NCBI GenBank assembly: GCA_002427545.1
Contig: DIRM01000032.1
Span: forward strand, 1 to 30,407
Source of the DNA: Mageeibacillus sp. UBA5436
Lineage (GTDB): Bacteria > Bacillota > Clostridia > Saccharofermentanales > DTU023
Direction of reading: 5' to 3'
Length of the DNA: 30,407 nucleotides
Shown here: positions 23,943-30,407 of the stretch, one piece after another
Numbering within the stretch: position 1 is the first letter of the stretch
How the letters are laid out: every line of letters begins with the position of its first letter
Notes under the pieces: model-generated
What the model was told of the DNA's origin: nothing
What the model saw: only the letters and a program-made list of their open reading frames with translations
Database searches by the model: none
Position numbers and translations under genes: made by a program

Positions 23943-24464
23943 ATGAAAATTTCAAGTGTATTAATAAAAGAAAATGAAATAAATGAAATCTGTGAGCGTT
24001 TAGGAAAACAAATTACCGCTGATTATCAAGGTAAAGAAATTGTTTTAATTTGTATTTTGAGAGGTGCTACCGTTTTCATGGCAGACTTAATGCGTAAAAT
24101 TAAAGTCCCTTGTGAAATAGATTTCATGTCTGTATCAAGCTATACAGGTAGTAAAAGCTCAGGAGATGTAAAAATTATCAAGGACCTTGAGGATTCTGTT
24201 GAAGGCAAACATGTTATTGTTGTCGAAGATATTATTGACTCAGGTTTAACTTTATCTCATTTATTAAAATTATTGCAATCAAGAAATCCAGCTAGTTTAC
24301 GTCTCTGTGCTTGCTTTGATAAGCCAGAACGTAGAAAAACGGATGTGCATGTCGATTATATAGGCAAACAAATTCCTGATGAATTTATTGTCGGCTATGG
24401 TCTTGATTACAATGGACAATATCGTAATTTACCGGATGTCTGTATTCTCTCAGAATCCGATTAG
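23943..24464 (+). CDS. hpt: Hypoxanthine(-guanine) phosphoribosyltransferase
   Basis: Hpt salvages hypoxanthine (and usually guanine) to IMP/GMP using phosphoribosyl pyrophosphate. The 173-residue protein has the PRPP-binding motif VIVVEDIIDSGLTL at residues 91-104, preceded by the flexible-loop sequence SVSSYTG, and LCACFDKPERR with the base-stacking region downstream. The ribosome site is weak. Location between tilS and ftsH is the classic Firmicutes arrangement. The stop is 9 nt before ftsH. Confidence 0.95.
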   Translation: MKISSVLIKENEINEICERLGKQITADYQGKEIVLICILRGATVFMADLMRKIKVPCEIDFMSVSSYTGSKSSGDVKIIKDLEDSVEGKHVIVVEDIIDSGLTLSHLLKLLQSRNPASLRLCACFDKPERRKTDVHVDYIGKQIPDEFIVGYGLDYNGQYRNLPDVCILSESD

Positions 24465-24473
24465 GAGGAATCA

Positions 24474-26537
24474 ATGAACAATAAAAAGCAAAAGCGCCAA
24501 TCTGGCATGTCTTTTTATATCATTCTATTGGCTATTATTCTCATTTCTTCATTTTTCATGTCGCGAGTTCAAAATCCAAATCAAGTTTTTTTGTCGGATC
24601 TTCAAACTCAATTAGATGAAGGAAAAGTTGAATCAGTTGTCTTAGATGGTGCAAGCTTACAAGTTACTTTAAAAGCTGAAAACGGTGAAGGAACCGAAAC
24701 AACTTATACTAAAAAAGTACCTTCTTATTTAGTGAGTGGTCTATTTGATAAATTTGAAGAAGCCTATGAAAAAGGCGAAATTAAAAATTATGACTATACG
24801 GAACCAACCGATTTTTACAGCATTCTCAATATGATCATGATCGTTCTTTTAGTTGGCGGGATTGCCTTTTTTATTTGGTTTACCTTCAACAAACAAGGCG
24901 GAGATGGTCGTAATACGATGAATTTTGGTCGTAGTAGAGCAAAGCTGAGTAATCCCGATGATAATGAAGTCAATTTTGGAGATGTAGCTGGTGCCGATGA
25001 AGAAAAAGCAGAATTGGAGGAAGTTGTTGAGTTTTTGAAAAAACCAGACAAATATTCCAAATTAGGCGCTAAAGTTCCTAAAGGCATACTCTTGGTTGGT
25101 GCACCTGGTACAGGTAAAACATTATTAGCAAAAGCAGTCGCAGGCGAAGCCGGCGTTCCTTTCTTCTCAATATCTGGATCTGACTTTGTTGAGATGTTCG
25201 TCGGTGTTGGTGCTTCACGTGTACGTGATATGTTTGATGAGGCTAAAAAAAGAGCACCTTCCATTATATTTATTGATGAAATCGATGCTGTCGGTAGACA
25301 AAGAGGCGCTGGTTTAGGCGGTGGACATGATGAAAGAGAGCAAACCTTAAATCAATTATTAGTTGAGATGGATGGTTTTGGTCCCAATCAAGGTGTTATT
25401 GTTATAGCTGCAACCAATCGTGTTGATATTTTAGATCCTGCTTTATTAAGACCAGGTCGTTTTGATAGACGTATCATGGTTATGCGTCCAGATTTAAGAG
25501 GAAGAACAGCAATCTTAAAAGTGCATGCTAGAAATAAACCATTGGATAGCAGTGTCGATTTAGAAGAAATTGCTAAATTAACCCCTGGCTTTACCGGTGC
25601 TGATCTTGCTAACCTCTTGAATGAGGCAGCTCTTTTAGCGGCTAGAAAAAATGCCAATGTTATTACTTATAGCGATGTTTCAGAGGCAGTTTATAAAGTT
25701 ACCATCGGACCTGAAAAGAAAAGTAATGTTATGTCTGAAAGAGAAAGAAAAATCACGGCATATCATGAAGCAGGGCATGCTGTTGTCTTAAGAGCTGTTT
25801 CAGATACACAAAGGGTTGAACGTGTTACGATTATTCCTGCTGGTGGGGCTGGTGGTTATACAGCTTCAAAACCAAATGAAGATTTTAATTACATGACAAA
25901 ACAGCAATTATTAAATGATATTTGCTATGCATTAGGTGGCAGAGCAGCTGAAGAATTAATCTTTAATGAAATTTCAACTGGTGCTTCATCAGATTTACAA
26001 TCCGTAAATGGTACAGCTCGAAATATGATTACAAAATATGGGATGAGTGATGAGCTAAAGAATTACTCTATGAGTAGTCAGGACGAAGTATTTTTAGGTA
26101 GAGATTATGGTCATAGTGGTCAATATAGTGAATATTTACTTTCAAAGGTTGATCATCAAGTCAAAGAAATTATTGAAGCATCTTATAATCGTACCTTAAG
26201 TATATTGCGTCAAGAATCGGCTGTTTTGGAACAAGTTACACAACGTTTGCTTGAAAAAGAAAAAATTGAAGGCCCTGAATTTGAAGAAATTTACAAAGAA
26301 TTTGCGGTAGAATATAAACCCTTAGCAGATACGAATAATCAATATATTTCTGAATTGGGCAAAGATACTGAAAATAAAAATCAACCCATAATTGATGTTG
26401 AAGAAGATCAAAAAGCAAATGAACGTTTATCAAAAGATTCTAATCCAAACCAAAATAATACTTTTGAACAAAACGAATCTTCAGATTCAAATAAAGCAGA
26501 TACTTCTGAGGAAAATTCAGAAAACAAAAAAGATTAA
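24474..26537 (+). CDS. ftsH: ATP-dependent zinc metalloprotease FtsH
   Basis: FtsH extracts and degrades damaged membrane proteins and selected regulators. The 687-residue protein has two membrane segments (about 12-30 and 117-136) flanking an outside domain. The AAA+ ATPase has Walker A GAPGTGKT at 209-216, Walker B IIFIDEID at 264-271 and the second-region arginines in LLRPGRFDRR. The zinc site HEAGH is at 431-435. After the protease domain comes a tail of about 65 residues rich in Asn, Ser, Asp and Glu, probably disordered. The start ATG has TAGGAGGA upstream. It ends the tilS-hpt-ftsH group. Confidence 0.98.
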   Translation: MNNKKQKRQSGMSFYIILLAIILISSFFMSRVQNPNQVFLSDLQTQLDEGKVESVVLDGASLQVTLKAENGEGTETTYTKKVPSYLVSGLFDKFEEAYEKGEIKNYDYTEPTDFYSILNMIMIVLLVGGIAFFIWFTFNKQGGDGRNTMNFGRSRAKLSNPDDNEVNFGDVAGADEEKAELEEVVEFLKKPDKYSKLGAKVPKGILLVGAPGTGKTLLAKAVAGEAGVPFFSISGSDFVEMFVGVGASRVRDMFDEAKKRAPSIIFIDEIDAVGRQRGAGLGGGHDEREQTLNQLLVEMDGFGPNQGVIVIAATNRVDILDPALLRPGRFDRRIMVMRPDLRGRTAILKVHARNKPLDSSVDLEEIAKLTPGFTGADLANLLNEAALLAARKNANVITYSDVSEAVYKVTIGPEKKSNVMSERERKITAYHEAGHAVVLRAVSDTQRVERVTIIPAGGAGGYTASKPNEDFNYMTKQQLLNDICYALGGRAAEELIFNEISTGASSDLQSVNGTARNMITKYGMSDELKNYSMSSQDEVFLGRDYGHSGQYSEYLLSKVDHQVKEIIEASYNRTLSILRQESAVLEQVTQRLLEKEKIEGPEFEEIYKEFAVEYKPLADTNNQYISELGKDTENKNQPIIDVEEDQKANERLSKDSNPNQNNTFEQNESSDSNKADTSEENSENKKD

Positions 26538-26582
26538 AAACAAAACAGATAAAATTTTGTAATAAAGAAATATCGTTAATTT

Positions 26583-26625
26583 AAAATGGCATAGTCAGAA
26601 AAGGTCTATGCCATTTTGTTTTTAG
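26583..26625 (+). terminator. Terminator after ftsH
   Basis: A perfect 12-bp stem, AAAATGGCATAG (26583-26594) with CTATGCCATTTT (26606-26617), followed by GTTTTTAG. It closes the long replication/salvage/protease operon. Confidence 0.88.
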
Positions 26626-26665
26626 ATTGTTTTATTTGAGCAATAAATAAAATCAACTCAAAAAT

Positions 26666-26694
26666 TTGATAAAAAAATAACAAAAAATTATAAT
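26666..26694 (+). promoter_or_regulatory. Promoter of the fabG-like gene
   Basis: TTGATA (26666-26671), a 17-bp spacer and a perfect TATAAT (26689-26694), 38 bp before the start codon. Confidence 0.65.
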
Positions 26695-26732
26695 AAATGA
26701 GATCTTAGATAATTCTATAAAGGAGATTTTAT

Positions 26733-27476
26733 ATGTTAAAAAACAAAGTTGCAATTGTAACAGGTGGAACGCGAGGCATTGGTTTCGCAATCGTAAAAAA
26801 ATATCTAGAAAATGGTGCAACGGTTGTATTATGTGGTTCTAGACAGGCTACTGTAGATGCAGCCATGGAAAAACTCAATACAGAAGATCCAAACTATAAA
26901 GTTGAAGGTATTGCCCTTGACTTAAGTTCACCAGCTGATATCAAACAAGCTTTTGAAAATATTAAAAACAAATATGGCAAAATTGATATTTTAGTAAATA
27001 ATGCTGGTATTTCAGCCATGGAAAGCATATACAATTATAAACCAGAAGATTTTAAATATTTAATAGATTTAAATCTTAATGCTGTATTTTATGCATCTCA
27101 GGCAGCCGCTATTATTATGAAAGAACAAGGCGGTGGTTGTATTATAAACACCAGCTCAATGGTTAGTTTATATGGTCAAGCCTCTGGTGTGGCTTATCCT
27201 GCATCTAAATTTGCTGTCAATGGTTTAACAAAATCTTTAGCTAGAGAACTTGGTAAAGATCAAATTAGAGTGAATGCTGTAGCACCTGGTATAACCAATA
27301 CGGATATGGTTGCCGCTCTACCTGAAGAAGTCATTAAACCAGTAATAGCAACCGTTCCTTTAGGAAGAGTTGGAGAACCAGAAGAAGTAGCCGATGCTTT
27401 CTTGTTCTTAGCAAGTGATATGGCAAGTTATATTACAGGAGCTATTTTATCAGTTGATGGAGCAGCAAGAAGCTAA
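26733..27476 (+). CDS. Short-chain dehydrogenase/reductase, FabG-like
   Basis: A cytoplasmic NAD(P)-dependent oxidoreductase of the classical SDR family. The 247-residue protein has the cofactor loop TGGTRGIG at residues 10-17, NNAG at 89-92, and catalytic Tyr155 and Lys159 in YPASK, with the serine supplied by INTSSM. The C-terminal YITGAILSVDGAARS is typical of 3-oxoacyl-ACP reductases and relatives. The substrate cannot be read from sequence: FabG is possible, but no other fatty-acid synthesis genes are adjacent, and sugar or steroid dehydrogenases share these features. The start ATG has AAAGGAG upstream. It is a single-gene unit with its own promoter and terminator. Confidence 0.92.
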   Translation: MLKNKVAIVTGGTRGIGFAIVKKYLENGATVVLCGSRQATVDAAMEKLNTEDPNYKVEGIALDLSSPADIKQAFENIKNKYGKIDILVNNAGISAMESIYNYKPEDFKYLIDLNLNAVFYASQAAAIIMKEQGGGCIINTSSMVSLYGQASGVAYPASKFAVNGLTKSLARELGKDQIRVNAVAPGITNTDMVAALPEEVIKPVIATVPLGRVGEPEEVADAFLFLASDMASYITGAILSVDGAARS

Positions 27477-27517
27477 TATATCAATCCATAAAAATTTTAA
27501 TAAAAATTTTTTAAAAA

Positions 27518-27553
27518 AGTGGCCCAGTATTTTATTACTAGGCCATTTGCTTT
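27518..27553 (+). terminator. Terminator after the fabG-like gene
   Basis: TGGCC-C-AGTA (27520-27529) pairs with TACT-A-GGCCA (27536-27545), with one internal C-A mismatch, and is followed by TTTGCTTTTTT. Confidence 0.8.
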
Positions 27554-27811
27554 TTTGTGCTTTTATTAATCTTGTATTTATTTAGTTTTTGAAGTTGATA
27601 ACAATATTCGTTATTATAATATAATGAATATAATAAAGTTAAAACAAAAAATAAAATTTAACGATTTTACATTAATTAGGATAAATAATTCTTTAAAGAG
27701 TAATATATGATTAAGCGATACAAATAATTAGATAATATAATTTTATAAAGCATGTTATGTGATTGACACTTCTTTAATCAAAATCACAGATAGATGAAAT
27801 GGAGCAAAAAT
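27554..27811 (+). promoter_or_regulatory. Very AT-rich promoter region of fbp
   Basis: This stretch holds no credible gene. It has a cluster of perfect TATAAT hexamers at 27615, 27620 and 27629, with TTGATA at 27595-27600; spacings to them are 14, 19 and 28 bp, so none is ideal. Another TATAAT lies at 27736-27741. An inverted repeat, TGTGATT (27758-27764) with AATCACA (27782-27788), precedes the ribosome site GGAG (27801-27804) and could act as an operator or a leader hairpin. I cannot say which promoter is used. Confidence 0.4.
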
Positions 27812-29767
27812 ATGCGACAACAATATCAAATCGAAAAACATTTAGATTTATTAAGCGAGCATTATCCAACAATTGAAGATGCGAGAGGGAAAATAGTATA
27901 TTTAGAAACCCTTTTGTCTTTACCTAAGGGCACAGAATTTTTCTTTTCTGATTTACATGGCGAAGCAGATGCTTTTATTAATTTTTTGCATAGTGCTTCA
28001 GGTAGTACTAGAAACAAAATTAAAACTTTGTTTAGTAGAACTTTAACCGAAAAGGAACAAAATGATTTAGCTTTTTTAATATTTAATCCTAAATTAGCTT
28101 TAAATAAATTAGAAGAAGAAAAGGCTTTAACGGATGAATTTGTTAAAATTACAATTTTCCGTTTAATAGATTTATTAAAATATGTTTCTTCTAAATATCC
28201 TTTGGAAAGAGTCCAAGAAAAAACACCAAAAGCGTATGCGAATATTATAAGTGAATTATTAAATACTATCGTTGATGAAGAAGATAGTGATATGTATAAT
28301 CAAGCGATTATTAATTCTATCATCAAGCATAATGCGGGCAAATCCTTTATTGCTTCGCTTTGTGAGATGATTCAAAATATTTCGGTTGATGAATTACATA
28401 TCATTGGCGATATTTTTGATCGTGGTCCTGGCCCTGATCGCATTATGGATGTTTTGATGCAATATCCTAATGTTGATATTCAATGGGGTAATCATGACAT
28501 TATTTGGATGGCTGCCGCAGCAGGCTCAGAAGTCGCAATTATGGGAGTTTTAAGAATAGCCTTACGTTACAATAATTTTGATTGCTTAGAAGATGGATAT
28601 GGTATTAATTTAAGACCATTATATAGCTATGCACTTCAAGTTTATGGTGATGATCCATGCGAAAGATTTATTCCACATTCTTTTGAAGAAGTACAAATAG
28701 CACGCATAGATCCAGAAATTGCAGCTAAAATGCAAAAGATGATTGCTATCATGGAGGTTAAACTCGAAGGTCAACTTTATGAACGCAATCCAGATTTTCA
28801 TATGTCCGATAGAAATGTTCTGAAAAAAGTTGATTTTGAAAGAAATGTTTTCATCGATAATGGCAAAGAATATCCTTTGCTTGATACTAATTTCCCAACG
28901 ATTGATCCCAAAGATCCTTTAGCTTTGAGTCCTGAGGAAAAAGATTTATTAGAAGCCTTGAAAATTTCTTTTTCTTCTTCAATCCGTCTACAAAATCATA
29001 TTGAATTTATTTATCAAGTTGGTGGTTTATATAAAATTCATAATGGTAATCTTTTATATCATGGTTGTATACCGATGGATGAAAATGGAGAATTGCAAAT
29101 CGTATACTTAGATGATAAAGAATTAAAAGGCAAAGCTTTAATGGATTATCTTTATCAACAAGTTAGAGGGGCATGGTTTAGTCCAAGACATTCCAAACAA
29201 AGAATTAAAGGCCTGGATTTAATGTGGTATTTATGGTGTGGTGCCAAATCACCTCTTTTTGGTAAAGACAAGATGGCTACATTTGAGCGCTATTTCATAG
29301 ATGCAAAAGAATTACATGAAGAGATTAAAAATGCATACTATGAATATTCCAGAGATGAAAAAGGCGCTAATCTCATCTTAAAAGAATTTGGCTTGGATCC
29401 AAAATACTCTCATATTGTAAATGGTCATGTTCCAGTTAAAATTAAAGATGGCGAAACCCCAATCAAGGCCAATGGTAAGTTATTTGTTATTGATGGCGGA
29501 CTTTCAAAACCTTATCAATCAACAACAGGCATTGCTGGTTATACATTGATTTTCAGCTCACATGAATTAGCTTTAGCAGAACATCATCATTTTGAAGGCG
29601 TGAAAGAAAGCGGTAGTTATATGCCAGAAATCCAAGTGGTTGAAAAAATGCCTAAAAGATTAAGAATATCTGATACCGATGCGGGCGGAGAGATAAGAGC
29701 TCAAATTGAAGATCTTAAAGCTTTAATTCATGCCTATGACACAGGATTTTTAAGACCAAAACGTTAA
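27812..29767 (+). CDS. fbp: Fructose-1,6-bisphosphatase, class III
   Basis: This enzyme removes the C1 phosphate of fructose-1,6-bisphosphate in gluconeogenesis. The 651-residue protein is the long Firmicutes form, unrelated to class I/II FBPases, with a calcineurin-like metallophosphatase core: SDLHGE at residues 46-51, GDIFDRGPGPDR near 198-210, and WGNHDI near 225. Later metal ligands appear in NGHVPVK and in the C-terminal GGLSKPYQSTTG block. The start is set at ATG 27812, which has GGAG 7 nt upstream; ATG 27794 in frame would add six residues and has no ribosome site. It is transcribed alone. Confidence 0.95.
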   Translation: MRQQYQIEKHLDLLSEHYPTIEDARGKIVYLETLLSLPKGTEFFFSDLHGEADAFINFLHSASGSTRNKIKTLFSRTLTEKEQNDLAFLIFNPKLALNKLEEEKALTDEFVKITIFRLIDLLKYVSSKYPLERVQEKTPKAYANIISELLNTIVDEEDSDMYNQAIINSIIKHNAGKSFIASLCEMIQNISVDELHIIGDIFDRGPGPDRIMDVLMQYPNVDIQWGNHDIIWMAAAAGSEVAIMGVLRIALRYNNFDCLEDGYGINLRPLYSYALQVYGDDPCERFIPHSFEEVQIARIDPEIAAKMQKMIAIMEVKLEGQLYERNPDFHMSDRNVLKKVDFERNVFIDNGKEYPLLDTNFPTIDPKDPLALSPEEKDLLEALKISFSSSIRLQNHIEFIYQVGGLYKIHNGNLLYHGCIPMDENGELQIVYLDDKELKGKALMDYLYQQVRGAWFSPRHSKQRIKGLDLMWYLWCGAKSPLFGKDKMATFERYFIDAKELHEEIKNAYYEYSRDEKGANLILKEFGLDPKYSHIVNGHVPVKIKDGETPIKANGKLFVIDGGLSKPYQSTTGIAGYTLIFSSHELALAEHHHFEGVKESGSYMPEIQVVEKMPKRLRISDTDAGGEIRAQIEDLKALIHAYDTGFLRPKR

Positions 29768-29792
29768 TTATAGACAAAAATAGTTTAAAATA

Positions 29793-29848
29793 AAAAAGCA
29801 TTGATATTAGAAAAAATTAAATTCTGATGATTGAAATCAATGCTTTTT
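29793..29848. terminator. Bidirectional terminator between fbp and murC
   Basis: A perfect 13-bp stem, AAAAAGCATTGAT (29793-29805) with ATCAATGCTTTTT (29836-29848), gives T runs on both strands. It serves fbp on the plus strand and murC on the minus strand; the loop is about 30 nt. Confidence 0.8.
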
Positions 29849-29879
29849 ATTATTTTGATAATATATTTTTTAGACTATT

Positions 29880-30407
29880 TTACTCGAAATGACTTTTCCT
29901 ATCTGTTAAATGATCAGCCACTTCTCGCACATTAGAACCCATAATTACGGCAATGTCATTGGGCTCTAATACTTCTTTCAAATATTCTTCAACATCATTA
30001 ATGGTAGGTAAAAATAAAGCATCAATGCCTTTTTCTTTGATACGATCAGCGATTATTTTAGATGAAAAACTATGATCTTTCTCTCGATCATCATAAACTT
30101 CTGTTAAAATTGGTTTTTCTGCCATTGATAAAGCTTCAACAAAACCGTCAGCTAAACCTTTGGCGCGACTATAGGTAATGGGTTGAAAAATGGCATAAAG
30201 CTTTTGATGTGGAAAATTATTGGCTGCTTCCAAGGTTACTTTGACAGAATCAGGATGATGAGCATAATCTGCAATAATTCTAGCTCCATTATAAAAGCCT
30301 ACCTCTGTAAAACGGCCTTCCGCCCCACTAAAATCTGCTAAAGCTTTGACTGCTGATTCGGCATCTGCGCCATTTAAATAAGCACAAGCTATGGCTGCCA
30401 TACTATT
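29880..30407 (-). CDS. murC: UDP-N-acetylmuramate--L-alanine ligase MurC, C-terminal part (runs off the window)
   Basis: MurC adds the first amino acid, L-alanine, to UDP-MurNAc in cytoplasmic peptidoglycan synthesis. Only the last ~176 residues are present; the frame stays open through the right edge (N-S before the first internal Met), so the 5' two-thirds lie beyond 30407. Visible features are the end of the central ATP-binding domain (MAAIACAYLNGAD) and the C-terminal Mur ligase domain with GRFTEVG, the DYAHHPDSV motif, FQPITYSRAKGL, and a closing VIMGSNVREV. DYAHHP is diagnostic of MurC among the Mur ligases. It converges with fbp. Confidence 0.93.
   Translation of the reverse strand, partial: NSMAAIACAYLNGADAESAVKALADFSGAEGRFTEVGFYNGARIIADYAHHPDSVKVTLEAANNFPHQKLYAIFQPITYSRAKGLADGFVEALSMAEKPILTEVYDDREKDHSFSSKIIADRIKEKGIDALFLPTINDVEEYLKEVLEPNDIAVIMGSNVREVADHLTDRKSHFE

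Noticed and set aside
24815..25264. 149-residue minus-strand open frame inside ftsH
   Set aside because: It is antisense to the AAA+ domain of FtsH; its length reflects codon bias of the real gene.
27763..27791. TTGACA as a promoter immediately before fbp
   Set aside because: The hexamer 17 bp downstream is ACAGAT, a poor -10, and the start site would fall within the ribosome site region.
1..30407. CRISPR array, prophage, insertion sequence or defence island
   Set aside because: No spaced direct repeats, transposase, integrase or terminal inverted repeats were seen; the genes are core housekeeping genes in familiar order.

Overview
The window is a gene-dense, AT-rich bacterial chromosome segment of low-GC Firmicutes type, most likely class Clostridia. 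Support comes from strong Shine-Dalgarno sites, extended -10 promoters, an FMN riboswitch controlling a RibU transporter, a bifunctional Rel, RNase J, a GlmM/c-di-AMP locus, a class III fructose-bisphosphatase, and the order rpsF-ssb-rpsR-rplI-dnaB-tilS-hpt-ftsH. I could not assign a genus. I saw no mobile element, prophage, CRISPR array or rRNA; the content is core genome.

Layout. 1-4857: the tail of an unidentified gene and its terminator, then recJ and rel overlapping by 4 nt. 4821-6785: RNase J on the minus strand, converging on rel and sharing a two-way terminator. 6796-8239: tRNA-Gln(CUG), rpsT, then an FMN riboswitch and ribU. 8312-9195: gpmA as a single-gene unit. 9258-13346: a c-di-AMP and cell-wall operon, made of a fused CdaA-CdaR protein, glmM, and an anchored protein that looks like a catalytically dead N-acetylmuramoyl-L-alanine amidase. 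A convergent VanY-type carboxypeptidase follows. 14265-19397: rpmE, a DUF1385 membrane protein, prmC, prfA, a Sua5-type threonylcarbamoyl-AMP synthase and a YwlE-like arginine phosphatase. 19446-26625: rpsF (with a structured leader), ssb, rpsR, rplI, terminator, dnaB, tilS, hpt, ftsH. 26666-30407: a single SDR/FabG-like gene, class III fbp, and the 3' part of murC on the minus strand.

How the genes fit together. Translation is the main theme: rpsT, rpmE, rpsF, rpsR, rplI, prfA with its methylase prmC, tRNA-Gln, and the tRNA-modifying enzymes Sua5 and TilS. Stress and second-messenger control appears as Rel (ppGpp), CdaA (c-di-AMP), RNase J, FtsH and the putative arginine phosphatase. Cell-wall metabolism is covered by GlmM, MurC, the VanY-like carboxypeptidase and the amidase-like protein.

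The most unusual points are the single-chain CdaA-CdaR fusion, the degenerate amidase encoded directly after glmM, and a perfect 9-10-9 inverted repeat between the vanY-like gene and rpmE. Most of the rest is ordinary housekeeping sequence. I did not find a clear new defence or mobile system.
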